NCBI GenBank assembly: GCA_947247005.1
Contig: OX365955.1
Location: forward strand, 35,381,822-35,445,821
Direction: 5' to 3'
DNA: 64,000 nucleotides
DNA from: Spisula solida
Taxonomy: Eukaryota; Mollusca; Bivalvia; Venerida; Mactridae
The notes under the pieces are model-generated. The model was given only the letters and a program-made list of their open reading frames with translations. It was not told the DNA's origin and did not search any database. This document shows, piece by piece, positions 1-12,504 of this stretch (position 1 is the stretch's first letter; each line of letters opens with the position of its first letter). Position numbers and translations under genes: made by a program.

Positions 1-399
1 ATAAAACTTTAAAGACTGATATCTCAAGGATACTTACAAGTACTAAAATAGTGGTATGCTACCTTAAACATCAACATGTGGTACTACCTTAATAACAATA
101 ATAGAATAATGGAATCTCACATCACATCAACATGTCATACTACCTTAGCAACAACAAAAATGAATACTGATATCTCGTATCACATTAACATGCCGTTCTA
201 CCTTAATAGCCAAAAATCATTAAAATTAACATCTAATAGCACATTAACAAAAAGATCATTCATTAAATGAAGATAAAATTACTGATTAAAACAAGTGAAA
301 AATAGATGAATATCTATAGCATCTATGACAGTCGGACTGGACTAATTCATGAATTACATACTAGTACATAATAATAGCACCTTAGTAAATGATCATTTT

Positions 400-517
400 A
401 ACAATAACATTCTCAGATCTCACTAACAATAAAAATCCTGAGATCCTACTAACAATAACATTCTGAGATCATATTAACCATAAAATTCTGAGATCATATA
501 AACAATACAATTCTGAG
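400..517. repeat. Short tandem repeat inside LTR element copy A
   Basis: About five imperfect units of roughly 25-29 bp, each containing a variant of 'attctgagatcatat' preceded by 'aacaata'. The same array recurs at 10954-11071. It lies in the noncoding 3' internal region of the retrotransposon. Confidence 0.7.
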
Positions 518-2228
518 ATCAATACATTCAATTTAAAAACACTCAAGTATTAAGGATGATCTCGATATGGACTAGAGTGCCTCTATCACATAGCACAATA
601 TACACTTTAAATGCACAATATAACAACAACATTAACTAATATGAAATGCATAAATAACCTTACAATTACTGACTTTCAGTTTACGTACAGTAAAAATTAA
701 TTCGACCACCAGCAGACAGGGTATGTGCATCCTTCCTTAAACATTAACAATAAATAAATAAATATTGAGTTAATACATAACATCAACAGTGACAAGGCCA
801 AAATACATCGTGTTACTCAGTTAAAGTTTTATAGCTTATCAGTACTTAGAACTCTCCTATTTAAAATCTACTTAACATGTAATTCAGACAACCAGTCAAA
901 GGACAAAACACTGCTTAACAAAGAGAACAAAATTCTCATAAATCTGACAGTGTTCCAATAAAATCTATTCTACAAATAACTGTACTTAAAACTTTTTAAG
1001 ATATCCAAGAGTCCAATTATGAAAATCTAATAAAATGTTTAAGGTTAATTAAGAAGGTGTTAGTGAAATAAAAAAAAAATACTATACCAATTAAAAATGT
1101 TAAAACTTCAGGGGAAGCAACAACTAACTAAACTTAAACACTAACGCAGCCATTTGAAGAAGGATATCATGTTCTTATCGTCGGACTACACGGCGGTCTC
1201 TAACCCTATCCTATCTACTAGTCGTCTGCTCCTGTTCTCTTTACTTGGCGAAAGTCATCTGTTTCTGGGTTTTTTCCACTGTCCTTCAGACTCCTTCTCT
1301 CATCAGTAAAAGTCATCTGTTTCTGTTTTCCTTTCCTATCCTTCTCATTCATCCTGACACTGTTCAGCAATCTGTCCAGTCTCACCTCCCGCGGTTCCTC
1401 TGACAAAGTTTGTACATGTTGAAATGGGAAACCAAGGAATTGGTGGAGGTACACCCCTGGGACTGCTGGAGCAATGTCCATAGACGAAGTATAAGCAGTC
1501 ATCATCATTCAGTCAGTAATTCTTGACTGAAAGTTCACATACAAAACAAAAGATATAAAAGTTGAAACAATAACTGCACATATGATTTCTTATAATCAAC
1601 TAGCGTTCTGCACTTGGTCTGCACTCCGATATCTGGAATAAGACATACTACGACAATGAAGATCCCCTCATTTTCGACGGGTCCACGGAGTCGCCATTTT
1701 CTGCATCATCAGTCACTGGACTTCTTAAAAATATAAACGCCTGTCAGCTCTAAAGCTCAAACCTTCTCACTTCCTTCTCATATTCTCTTCTATCTGCTTT
1801 CACCTCACTGGTCATATCTTCTCACGCCCGACCTTACTAATGGTCAATCCTTCACTTCTCATCATCTAAAACATAAAATCAAGTTAAACAAAATATAATC
1901 CGTTCAGCTCCTCTCAACTTCTGCTCACTGACTTCTTCTTTTACCAGTCTTCACGTGACTTGATCCTTCTGCTGGAACACAACAAAACATGCACAACACA
2001 TGGAAGACACTTCCATAATATTGTGCATCATTAAATACTTATAAATACAATACACGTGTATATACATAATGTGATGCTGGGCATACACTGTCCGACAACT
2101 CCTCTTCACATCCAAAGTTGTTGCATCACATAAAACAGCAACAAAATAACGTCTAATACAAACAATTATGATAATACATAGTAAAACAGTAATAACATTA
2201 ACAGTACACGGTACGCTGTGATCATATA

Positions 2229-2792
2229 TCACAGTTTCTTCAGATTTTTTTGCTGTTTCTTTAGTTTTCGCTGCGCTAGCTGGATCCACCGTGGGACTTG
2301 AGTTCCTTCATAAAGCTTCAGCTTATTGTGATGCACCAGTCTGTCTCTTCCCTTGTTGTCCAGCTGTAGGAGGAAGTTCACATCAGATATACTGCTTTTC
2401 ACTAGGAATGGACCATCATATGTTTGTTCCAGCTTCGGTGCCGAGTCTGCCTTTTTAACTTCAGGTATGTACCGTACCACATCTCCTACAGCATACTTAC
2501 TGATTGAAATCTTTGTGTGTTCTCTGTAAGAGGTGACACCTGGAATCCCTTCACTTAATCTGCTTCTGACCATCATTTCAGACGACTGTCGTACTTTGCG
2601 TCCTGTTGAATGAAGGTTCGGGGGTGACTCACTCGGTGTTACTTGATACGCACCTGATTGTGTCATTCCCTGACTCCACTTGTCCTTTACAGTGTTGTGG
2701 TTCATCTCACCATATCGTTGTGATGTCTGCGTCTTAAAGGGGCAGTTCCTAGCTATATGATTTTCTTGATTGCAAGAATAACACCGTATCAC
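2229..2792 (-). CDS. Retrotransposon nucleocapsid zinc knuckle joined to integrase C-terminus (copy A)
   Basis: 187 residues, identical to the reading frame at 12783-13346. A CCHC zinc knuckle (C-x2-C-x4-H-x4-C) sits at residues 4-17. Downstream is an integrase C-terminal region with the pattern GDVV...KL...YDGPFLV, which is the GPY/F module of Ty3/gypsy integrases. Protease, reverse transcriptase, RNase H and the integrase catalytic core are absent. The product cannot reverse transcribe or integrate. Because copy B has exactly the same internal deletion, the deletion predates the duplication. See copy B for the in-frame relation to gag. Confidence 0.8.
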   Translation of the reverse strand: MIRCYSCNQENHIARNCPFKTQTSQRYGEMNHNTVKDKWSQGMTQSGAYQVTPSESPPNLHSTGRKVRQSSEMMVRSRLSEGIPGVTSYREHTKISISKYAVGDVVRYIPEVKKADSAPKLEQTYDGPFLVKSSISDVNFLLQLDNKGRDRLVHHNKLKLYEGTQVPRWIQLAQRKLKKQQKNLKKL

Positions 2793-2858
2793 TCTTTTCT
2801 GCGGGTCTTGACTGTTCTGAGAAGTTTGAGGTGACTTTTTTTCTGTTGTTAGTTCAAT

Positions 2859-3584
2859 TTATTTTTGTAGAACCTGTTGTAATACATCATTCTCTTTACT
2901 GGTTGAGCTTGTTGTACTTATGTCGGTTTTAACCACTTTCACTGTTCTATCATTCGGTAATGGTGAACTTCTGTTATTAGACTTATTATTTCCATGGTAG
3001 CTCTTTGTTGGTATTCTGTAAGCATGCTCAACTACTTCTTCTTCACTGCAACTTTCCTGCTCTTCATCGCTAGACTGCATCTCTTGATCATGTGTTCTTC
3101 TGACAGGTGTTTTGTACATGTGTCGTCTTCTTGTCTGGATATAATTAACTACGTGGTATACCGCTTCATCAATATCTTCTGGTTCCTTGACGTACTCAAC
3201 TTCCCATCGCACCTCTTCATTTTTAAGACCATCCAAGAATCTACGCACCAGATCTTCTTTCCTTGTTCTATTATCTCGTCTGTTGTGAGCCTTGTCATAT
3301 AAACACTTCAGTGTTGCCGCATATTCCTCAGCTGTCTCCTTTGCTTTCTGGTCTCTCTTGCTAAATTTAGCTGCGAATGTTCTTGGTGTTTCAATTATCC
3401 TATACCTACTATTAAGTTCACATACAAGGTCTCTATAATCTCTTAATGTGTCGCGTTTAAGCTGTGTGAACACGAATTCTCCGGCACTACCCTGTTGTTT
3501 AGGCAGCAAATTATCAAGCCTCTGCTCGTCATCCCAGTTCTGGCGCTCTGCTATAACCTCAAACTTTTGTGTGTTTTGTTTCAT
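2859..3584 (-). pseudogene. 5'-truncated gag of LTR element copy A
   Basis: Matches the C-terminal two thirds of the gag frame at 13413-14471, including the capsid-like helical region and an acidic serine-rich stretch. The first seven or so residues derive from unrelated sequence beyond the break at 3564, so the apparent start codon is accidental. The frame ends at the same TAA (CAA AAA TAA) that separates gag from the zinc-knuckle frame in copy B. Confidence 0.85.
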
Positions 3585-3719
3585 TTTGTTGTTATACCAT
3601 TTACTATTATGTATTTGTAATATTATGTAGGCTTATTGTTGATTTGGTAATAAAACTAGTAATTGGAAAATAAGGTTTCCATTTATACCTTCTGGTTTAC
3701 AGATCTACAAGCTCTGGAA

Positions 3720-4351
3720 TAACCTTGTTTCACCACTTTCGTACGAAACACTTCCACATACAGTTTTACATAATAATTCTGATCCAACAGTTTCAGGTGT
3801 TTGACAGTAAGATACATTTCTCTTCAAGTTTAAAATTAAAGAAGATAATCAGACTGGGAAGGTGTGGGAAACAGACACTAAGAAAAAATGTCATATATAA
3901 ATTACAGACAAGAATGGCGAAATTCATCATTACTAAAGACTCAAAAAACAGCTCGAATGGCTATCTTTTACTAATCGATGCCATTACCATACAGTTGTAA
4001 TGGTTTACAAATTCCCTAGGAATCTTGCTCCTAATTATCTTACAAATTCATTGTCATTTTCCAGTAATGATACATACACCCTTAGATCAGTAAGTAAAAA
4101 TGACTTAGTGACACCTTTAAAACACAACACATGAAAATGTCATTCTCATATTTGTCTGCAACCCCAACAAACAGTCGTCTGCTAACGTCACTTAATTCGT
4201 TCAAAAAAACAGTGAAAGATTTCATATTACGCAAACAAAAAGATTTATTTTACAGGAGGCCATGTTTAAACTAAGATGTATGTGTCTGTTGCATATGTCT
4301 GTATATTTTTTTATACACGTTATCTTCTCTAAATAAAGATATTATTATTAT
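3720..4351 (+). pseudogene. Decayed LINE 3' fragment (reverse transcriptase C-terminal region)
   Basis: Translated pieces in changing frames give the C-terminal region typical of CR1/L2/jockey-like LINEs. There is 'YKLQTRMAKFI' near 3890-3930, then a frame change near 3950. A stretch starting 'EWLSFTNRCHYHTVVMVYKF' runs to a stop near 4133. After a further shift, 'NSFKKTVKDFI' appears near 4200-4235. The fragment ends in 'ctctaaataaag' followed by a short ATT run, as expected for a LINE 3' end. The upstream boundary is vague. Clade assignment is an inference from motif style only. Confidence 0.7.
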
Positions 4352-5139
4352 AGATTCAAAGCTTGATAGTATCAACCGGTTTTGGAAGCAAGAATATCTT
4401 CAGCGCAAATAACAACCAGGTGACCTCTCTCGCGGGCAAAATTTGTAACTTTCAATATTACAACAGTCAAAAGTCCGATTTAGATGAAACTTTGTCAGAA
4501 CTAGGGTCAAATAGTGTTGTTTGACTGTGTCAAATTTGAGGACAATCCATACAGTAGTTTTAAAGACAAATGACATGTACTAAAGGTAGCGTTAGAAGTG
4601 CCGTTAAGTGTATCTGAATCAGATATACGAACTTTTTAACTATATTTCAACTCATATACCATGCCCCATTCCAAGTAAAATCAAAAGGGGACTACATACG
4701 GTCGCCTGTCGATACAATTTATAGTACGGAGATATTGACAAGACTTAACCTTCATGCATGAATATATAAGTTACAAGATTCTTGCGTTGAAGTACATCAA
4801 TTTCGCGAAATTTGTGTTTTCCGTGTCGCTCAGACGACCCATTATAAAAACATTCATTGACACGCAGGTAACACTGATATTAATGAATATCAAAATAAAA
4901 AAATGTCAACGTTTTCTTTGAAATTTTATATTTCACCTTTTGAATTAACTTCCACAAACATTTAGGTAGGAAGAAGGAAACAATGTGTCTCACTTCCTAT
5001 TGCAGGTCAAATCAACCAATTACACACAGCTTTACAAGTAACATGCAAATAGAGACCTTTTCTAAATATGCATACATTTTTAATACTAGTATGTGATAAA
5101 TTAAGCATACATTTATACATGTGATATGGTTGGACATTT
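4352..5139. other. Unassigned AT-rich sequence
   Basis: No open frame of note, no recognisable repeat family and no terminal repeats that I can see. Confidence 0.5.
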
Positions 5140-5395
5140 TTATTTAGAATCACTTCCCTTGGTAGCAGGGAGATAACTTTATTTCAATAATTTAAAGTCG
5201 GTAAGAGTGACCTCCCCTGACAGAAACAGGGATGGGAACTATGTAGTGCAATAGTTACTCCCCCTGGTAAAACAGTGGAGGGAACTCTGTATTGCAATAA
5301 TTATTTTTCTTGAAAAACAGGGGAGGGAACTCCGTTTGACTAATTTAAGTAGCCAAGAGTGATCTCCCCTGAAAAAGGTAAGGTTAAACTGTATA
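5140..5395. repeat. Short imperfect direct repeats
   Basis: Three or four diverged units containing 'acaggggagggaactc' or 'cagggagataactt' followed by 'gcaataatta'-like sequence, spaced about 60 bp apart. Origin unknown. They abut the target site of the TIR element that starts at 5401. Confidence 0.5.
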
Positions 5396-5400
5396 AGTCT

Positions 5401-6290
5401 CATGGGCGTAGGAGAAGGGGGCAGGGGGGCCAGGCCCCCCAATGTTAGGACAGGGGGGCCAACATATCGTTTGCCCCCCCCCCCAATAATTCAGACCATA
5501 TTCATAATTTTCCGCCTAAATCAGTATAGTCTTGTGATAGGTAATTTGCCTTTTATCCCTGGTTAAAAAGTATAAAATGTGAATTTTAGTGCTCGCTTCG
5601 CTCGCAAAATGATTTTAATCTATGAAATATGTTATCACGTAACTGTTGAAAACAGCTACAAGAACTACAGAAATACATAAAGTTTCCACCAGCTCCTATA
5701 TCGCTTTTAAACTTTGTCATTGCTATGTTAAATTCCCTTACTATTAAAGCCACTTAAGTTAACTCTCAGAATTCGGGCATCTGTGCAATACTTAGAAAAA
5801 ATATTTACAAAATAAGGACTTAATTTTGATTGATCTTGTAACGAAACATGTCTTTTTAAATACCAAATAATTATCTCAGAACGCACCAGATTGATCCAAT
5901 GTTTTAAAAAATTTCCCGCCGGACCCCCCTACTTACAATAATAATAATAACGACTTTATTTATTGTGGATTACATATTTGACAGTAATATCAAGTTTCAA
6001 TATGGTCCACAGAAAAAGAGAAACAGATTAACAACAACATAATAAATAAACAACATAATAAACAACAACAACAATACTAGTTTATGATAGGATTCAATTT
6101 TATTACCCGGTATTTTGACAAGGAAACAACTTAGTAGATATACCTTACCTTAGTGATTATAAACACAAACATTCACTATAGGTTATTAACACTTAATGTG
6201 ACCCCCACATATCTCAAAAAAAATGTTAGCACCCCCCCTCCCAAATGTTTGCCCCCCCCCCCCAATGTTGAAGACGCTCCTACGCCCATG
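5401..6290. mobile_element. Small non-autonomous TIR DNA transposon with 5-bp target duplication
   Basis: The ends are perfect inverted repeats: CATGGGCGTAGGAG at 5401-5414 and its complement at 6277-6290. Both flanks carry the direct duplication AGTCT (5396-5400 and 6291-6295). Subterminal regions hold long C or G runs with 'ccccccaatgtt' in both arms. There is no transposase frame in the 890 bp, so it would depend on an enzyme encoded elsewhere. The superfamily is not assigned; 5-bp duplications occur in several. Confidence 0.85.
5930..6030 (-). mobile_element. LINE 3'-end relic nested in the small TIR element
   Basis: Read on the minus strand this gives 'tggaccatattgaaac', then 'taatccacaataaataaag', then a TTATTATTATT tail. 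The same arrangement ends the plus-strand LINE fragment at 34450-34540 ('taatccacagaaaataaag' and a TTATTAG tail). It is therefore probably the 3' terminus of a related LINE family. Confidence 0.55.
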
Positions 6291-6295
6291 AGTCT

Positions 6296-7498
6296 ACAAT
6301 AAAGTTGATCATCAGGCTTGGTGACAGTGTTCAGACCATAAGAACAACCTTCTTACTCAAAACTTAATAGATTTATAACTCAAATACAGCGTTTTAATGT
6401 TTTATCATTTTTTGTTTCTGCTTGAAAGTACCACATAACGTTTAACATGTTTAGGTAACACAGAATGAATCTGATGTGAATCGGCCGGCGCTGAACATTA
6501 CCAACCAAGGATATGTACATGTTGTGTTATACCTGCAGAAGTCACTGATTCCATCTGTTACCTATCCATAATCTCTCCACGTGATATGACAGATAGTTTT
6601 GTATGATGTTGTTGTTCACGTGATAACTATGTATGTAATAAAAGTTGAAATATTATACACAGTACTTTATCTTATTCTAATAAATACCATATACAGAAAT
6701 CCACTTCTAAAGAGCACGTTCAAACTGGGTATTATTAAAATATTCAAGTTTAAAGCATTCAGAACCTATTTTTTTCTAAATCAGGTGCGTATCTAACAAA
6801 CTATTCACTTGGATGCATAATTGACCTTTCTGTCGATTTTGATTGACAGGTGGCGTTAGCCAATCGCATTGCAGCATTGCGGTAACAGTTTATCGCCGCC
6901 ATCTAGTAAGACAAGCTAAAATCAATGGAAATTGTGCAATATTCAACAAATTTTCGATATATCGGTATGCTTAGAAACTAGACAACGTAATCTTTGATTT
7001 TTTAGCAATGTCATGAACGTGTGTTAGTTGATTAAACTTTTACGGCCTCGGAAGTATTAGCTACATATGTACCGTATATTTTTTTCTGAAATATAGTCTG
7101 ATTTTGAAGCAATACCATTGATATTTACATCAACATAATTCGAAATAATTACATGCTGAGAAACTAGTATTATTAGTCTTTAATTAGATACGACTGTTGT
7201 AAAATATCACCTTAAAATCCCTTGACTCGTGAAATTGGTTTATTGTTATACAGGATAAGGACACATAAATCCCAAATAAAGAACGTGTGTATTTCCCAAC
7301 AAGTGAAGTATTATTATAATATTGTTTTTGTCTATGTAATAGTTAAACCGCTTTCCATTCGACATCCCTGTGATGCTAAATGCATTCATTCTCAAAAACT
7401 TATAAAAATGATTAAAAATATATGCATTGTTCGATACATCTATTGTAAATTATCAATGATAACTGGATTGAAACTATAAACAGTAAACAAATAGTAAG
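6296..7498. other. Unassigned AT-rich sequence
   Basis: Only short open frames with no recognisable motif. No clear direct or inverted repeats seen. Confidence 0.5.
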
Positions 7499-8333
7499 TA
7501 CAATATATGTGGATCTAACAAAGGCTTTGATTTGGTCAATCACTCCCTTCTTGTAGAGAAATTGAAACTGTATAACTGCTGTGCTAATTCAATACAACGG
7601 TTTGACTCATAGATTTCAAGTAGAACACCGTCAGTCTCTGTATCAGGAACTTTGTCAGAGTCTATATCAATTACGGCTGGAGTTACACAAGACTCAGTAC
7701 TTGGTCCCTTACTTTTTGTCATCTACATTAATGATCTTCCACTACACATAACAAATTCTGATATAGATATGTTTGCGGATGATACAACTATCTCGGCATA
7801 TGGAAATTCTACCCAAAGTGTTAATGTCAAATTACAAGAAGAGCTAACAAATATTGAGAAAAAGTGTACCCAAAATTCAATGTTACCAAGTGTACAAAAA
7901 ACAAAGTTTATGAACATCTCGGTCTCAAATCATGCCCCAACCTCTACTGACCCTCTTTATTTACAAGGCCACGAAATAGAAAACAGCTCTGTTGAAAAAT
8001 TATTGGATGTGCACATTGACCAAAATCTAAACTGGAAACAACAAGTCAACACAGTATTAAAGAAATGCAACACCGACCTCTATCTGTTATTAAGAATAAA
8101 GCAATTTCTATTAATTCCGTCCAGAAAATTATTCTTCAATGCATACATACTACCACATCTTGACTACTGTTGTTCTATATGGGACAAATTACATAAGTTT
8201 CATAAAGAACTGCGAGAGTAATTCTTAATCAAGAGTATGCAGCACCATCACAAGAACTTTTCTTAGAACTTGGATGGCTAAAATTCAGTGAAAGAGTTGA
8301 ATACAAAAAATCAGTATTAGTGTACTGTTGATT
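7499..8333 (+). pseudogene. LINE reverse transcriptase fragment, frameshifted
   Basis: Conserved reverse-transcriptase blocks appear in order. 'VDLTKAF' then 'DLVNHSLL' lie near 7509-7550, with a frame change between them. A stop follows near 7610. The open frame 7652-8221 carries 'GVTQDSVLGPLLFVIYINDL', the catalytic 'FADDTT' and the thumb-like 'LPHLDYCCSIWDK'. After 8221 the frame shifts and 'ELFLELGWLKFSERVEYKK' continues to about 8330. The N-terminal palm, the endonuclease and the 3' end are missing. The fragment is cut off by the ~63-bp satellite at 8339. Motif style is CR1/L2/jockey-like. Confidence 0.88.
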
Positions 8334-8338
8334 CAAAG

Positions 8339-9367
8339 TTATCTGTCACAACCGCGGCATCCATAGAATGCAGGGTTCTTCATTGTTGCATTTGGAATTA
8401 TTATAGACATGTCAGCGTGGCATCTATGTAATGTTGGTTTATTATATGTTGTATATATTGTTGTTATTGGTATCTTAAGGCGGTATCCATAGAACCTACG
8501 TTTTATTTTATGTTCAATATAGGGCGGTATCCATAGATCGTAGGTATATTCTATGTTCAATAAAGTGTTGCTAGAGGAACTTTAAGGCGGTATCCATAGA
8601 ACGTAGGTTTTTTCTATGTTTAATATAGTGTTGTTATAAGTATGTTATGGCGGTATCCATCTAATGTAGGTATATTCAATGTTGTAAATAATGTTGCTAT
8701 AGACACATATGCGCGGCATCCATAGAATATAGGTTTATTCTTTGTTATTGGTATCTTCAGGCGGTATCCATAGAACGTAGGTTTTATTCTAAGTTCAATA
8801 TAGTGTTCTTATGGACATGTTAGCGCGGCATCTATAGAATGTAGGTTTATTCTATGTTGTATTAAGTGTTGTTATAGACATGTTAGCACGACATCCATAG
8901 AATGTAGGGTTCATCTTTGATGCATATAGTGTTTTTATAGACATGTAAGTGCGGCATCTATAGAATGTAGGTTTATTATATGTTGTATATATTGTTGTTA
9001 TTGGTATCTTAAGGCGGTATCCATAGAACGTAGGTTGTATTCTATGTTCATTATAGGGCGGTATCCATAGAACGTAGGTTTATTCTATGTTCAATATAGT
9101 GTTGTTATAAGTATGTTAGGGCGGTATCCATCTAATGTAGGTATATTCAATGTTGTAAATAATGTTGCTATAGACATATAAGCACGGCATCCATAGAAGG
9201 TAGGTTTATTATATGTTGTATTAAGTGCTGTTATAGACATGTTAGCACGACATCCTTATAATGTAGGTTTATTCTATGTTGTATACAGGGTTGTTATTGG
9301 TATCTTCAGGCGGTATCCATAGAACGTAGGTTTTATTCTATGTTCAATATAGTGTTGTTTTAAGTAT
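8339..9367 (+). repeat. ~63-bp satellite array, forward orientation, segment 1
   Basis: Monomers of about 63 bp with core 'gcggtatccatagaacgtag' followed by 'tattctatgttcaatatag'. Two main variants alternate: 'ggcggtatcc' types and 'cgcggcatcc' types. Measured starts at 8586, 8649 and 8712 are exactly 63 bp apart. The array resumes at 15807 after the LTR retrotransposon, and the two edges together recreate a normal unit. Confidence 0.93.
9364..9367. repeat. Target site duplication GTAT, left
   Basis: GTAT directly precedes the TG of the left LTR and is repeated directly after the CA of the right LTR at 15807-15810. An uninterrupted satellite unit near 9110 reads 'ataagtatgttagggcgg', which has a single GTAT, so the empty site is visible in the neighbouring repeats. 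Confidence 0.88.
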
Positions 9368-10490
9368 TGTCACGTGCTAGCGGTTTTCTTATTGTCTACC
9401 GACAATATATTGGTAGCGTGTGCTGTTGCACGGACAAGTAACAATAAAATAAAATGGACTCTGGTTAAGAATAATTAAAGTAAAAAAACGACAAAGTATA
9501 AATTCCAGTCTCTACGATTTAATATGTGCAAATTATTAAACTTTTATATATAATTATCGTAACTAATCAATATATAACAGTAATAAATAACAAATGAATG
9601 TGCAATGCAGATGAATATGTGAATTAACAATGGCATAAATCTCTAAAATACTTTCAAAACATCTCATAAATATCCTAAGTATTTGCACCATGCAGTCTAC
9701 AATACCAGCATAAAATACCTTATTAAAGCAATAACTATTCAAATGTATCCTTAATAACCAAATAATGTAAAAGAATTAAGCCTAAGTTGCTAGAATTAAA
9801 GTGAAAGAAAAATAAGAAAAACAAGTCTCGCACCTATAGTAAAATAATACAGAGTCCCAGAGTCTGTGCAGACCTGGTCTTATATAGCGCACCAAGCGCA
9901 CCAGAGCGCACCAAAACAGATGTGCGCTTTACAATGTAAAAGCGCACAACGTCGAATGAATTCACGTAGCGCACCAATAGCGCCCCATGAGCGCACCAAC
10001 TCAGATGCGCGCAAAGAAACAAGATTTACTCTTTAAAAATGAATGAAACTGGTTAAAACTAATACACAATCGTTAAATACAATAAATAAGATAATAGATC
10101 CTTACATAGTTCTCGGTTTCCAATGTGTAGACAAGATAAAAAGTGATGATAAACAGATAGAACGCTGTAAAAATACTAGGATGTCTCTAATGTCAACTAC
10201 CCACAAACCACTTTACTAGGTCAAAAATACAACTTCCGGTGACTTATTAATGGCGGAAGTACTCGACACATGTTTATTTACCACAGATATAATCACAGAT
10301 CTCGGGTTTATTACGTAGAGTTCAGGTAAATAAGGAATTCAGATTAAATGGAAATGTATCAAAGATCGTAAGGATCGTATTTACAAAGCTTGCCAGTGTG
10401 TACTTCAATAAATAAACGGGATAAAATAGCCGGGTCTAAGTGTAAACAAACATACATGTACATAAAGTATGACGAATCTAGGGCATTACA
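9368..10490 (-). repeat. 3' LTR (left end on the plus strand)
   Basis: 1123 bp, starts TGTCACGTGC and ends CATTACA. It contains a GC-richer cluster of 'agcgcacca' repeats at about 9888-10012. It carries about 30 bp in that cluster that the other LTR lacks. Promoter position not determined. Confidence 0.9.
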
Positions 10491-10503
10491 TTACCCCCTC
10501 CTT
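10491..10503 (-). promoter_or_regulatory. Polypurine tract
   Basis: On the minus strand AAGGAGGGGGTAA lies directly against the 3' LTR. This is the expected place and composition for the plus-strand DNA primer of an LTR retrotransposon. Confidence 0.8.
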
Positions 10504-12504
10504 AAAGCTAAAAGGTCCTCCTTTAACAAAAGAAAATAAAGATAATCTGTGACAATAAAACTTTAAAGACTGATATCTCAAGGATACTTACAAGTACTAA
10601 AATAGTGGTATGCTACCTTAAACATCAACATGTGGTACTACCTTAATAACAATAATAGAATAATGGAATCTCACATCACATCAACATGTCATACTACCTT
10701 AGCAACAACAAAAATGAATACTGATATCTCGTATCACATTAACATGCCGTTCTACCTTAATAGCCAAAAATCATTAAAATTAACATCTAATAGCACATTA
10801 ACAAAAAGATCATTCATTAAATGAAGATAAAATTACTGATTAAAACAAGTGAAAAATAGATGAATATCTATAGCATCTATGACAGTCGGACTGGACTAAT
10901 TCATGAATTACATACTAGTACATAATAATAGCACCTTAGTAAATGATCATTTTAACAATAACATTCTCAGATCTCACTAACAATAAAAATCCTGAGATCC
11001 TACTAACAATAACATTCTGAGATCATATTAACCATAAAATTCTGAGATCATATAAACAATACAATTCTGAGATCAATACATTCAATTTAAAAACACTCAA
11101 GTATTAAGGATGATCTCGATATGGACTAGAGTGCCTCTATCACATAGCACAATATACACTATAAATGCACAATATAACAACAACATTAACTAATATGAAA
11201 TGCATAAATAACCTTACAATTACTGACTTTCAGTTTACGTACAGTAAAAATTAATTCGACCACCAGCAGACAGGGTATGTGCATCCTTCCTTAAACATTA
11301 ACAATAAATAAATAAATATTGAGTTAATACATAACATCAACAGTGACAAGGCCAAAATACATCGTGTTACTCAGTTAAAGTTTTATAGCTTATCAGTACT
11401 TAGAACTCTCCTATTTAAAATCTACTTAACATGTAATTCAGACAACCAGTCAAAGGACAAAACACTGCTTAACAAAGAGAACAAAATTCTCATAAATCTG
11501 ACAGTGTTCCAATAAAATCTATTCTACAAATAACTGTACTTAAAACTTTTTAAGATATCCAAGAGTCCAATTATGAAAATCTAATAAAATGTTTAAGGTT
11601 AATTAAGAAGGTGTTAGTGAAATAAAAAAAAAATACTATACCAATTAAAAATGTTAAAACTTCAGGGGAAGCAACAACTAACTAAACTTAAACACTAACG
11701 CAGCCATTTGAAGAAGGATATCATGTTCTTATCGTCGGACTACACGGCGGTCTCTAACCCTATCCTATCTACTAGTCGTCTGCTCCTGTTCTCTTTACTT
11801 GGCGAAAGTCATCTGTTTCTGGGTTTTTTCCACTGTCCTTCAGACTCCTTCTCTCATCAGTAAAAGTCATCTGTTTCTGTTTTCCTTTCCTATCCTTCTC
11901 ATTCATCCTGACACTGTTCAGCAATCTGTCCAGTCTCACCTCCCGCGGTTCCTCTGACAAAGTTTGTACATGTTGAAATGGGAAACCAAGGAATTGGTGG
12001 AGGTACACCCCTGGGACTGCTGGAGCAATGTCCATAGACGAAGTATAAGCAGTCATCATCATTCAGTCAGTAATTCTTGACTGAAAGTTCACATACAAAA
12101 CAAAAGATATAAAAGTTGAAACAATAACTGCACATATGATTTCTTATAATCAACTAGCGTTCTGCACTTGGTCTGCACTCCGATATCTGGAATAAGACAT
12201 ACTACGACAATGAAGATCCCCTCATTTTCGACGGGTCCACGGAGTCGCCATTTTCTGCATCATCAGTCACTGGACTTCTTAAAAATATAAACGCCTGTCA
12301 GCTCTAAAGCTCAAACCTTCTCACTTCCTTCTCATATTCTCTTCTATCTGCTTTCACCTCACTGGTCATATCTTCTCACGCCCGACCTTACTAATGGTCA
12401 ATCCTTCACTTCTCATCATCTAAAACATAAAATCAAGTTAAACAAAATATAATCCGTTCAGCTCCTCTCAACTTCTGCTCACTGACTTCTTCTTTTACCA
12501 GTCT
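10504..12504 (-). other. Noncoding 3' internal region of LTR element copy B
   Basis: About 2 kb between the purine tract and the last frame. It holds tandem motifs at 10954-11071 and a 96-codon frame at 11772-12062 with no recognisable domain, which I do not call a gene. The plus strand is pyrimidine-rich around 11820-12000. Function unknown; it may hold packaging or regulatory signals, or be captured sequence. Confidence 0.6.
10954..11071. repeat. Short tandem repeat inside LTR element copy B
   Basis: Same roughly five-unit 'attctgagatcatat' array as at 400-517 in copy A. Confidence 0.7.

Larger units (their letters stand above)
1..3564 (-). mobile_element. Truncated second copy of the pol-deleted LTR retrotransposon (copy A)
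   Basis: This stretch matches 10555-14118 base for base at a constant offset of 10554. I noticed only one substitution by eye, near 607/11161. It holds the noncoding 3' internal region, the NC-integrase remnant and the C-terminal two thirds of gag. Homology stops abruptly after 3564, inside gag, so the gag N-terminus, primer-binding site and 5' LTR are missing. The other side runs off the window. The near-identity suggests a very recent duplication of the downstream element, or an assembly duplication, rather than an independent old insertion. Confidence 0.9.

Noticed and set aside
3448..3630. Plus-strand frames opposite gag (for example 2994-3302, 13548-13856)
   Set aside because: Shadows of the minus-strand gag frame.
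11772..12062. 96-codon frame in the LTR element (and 1218-1508)
   Set aside because: No domain; the two copies are a recent duplication, so sharing is not evidence of selection.
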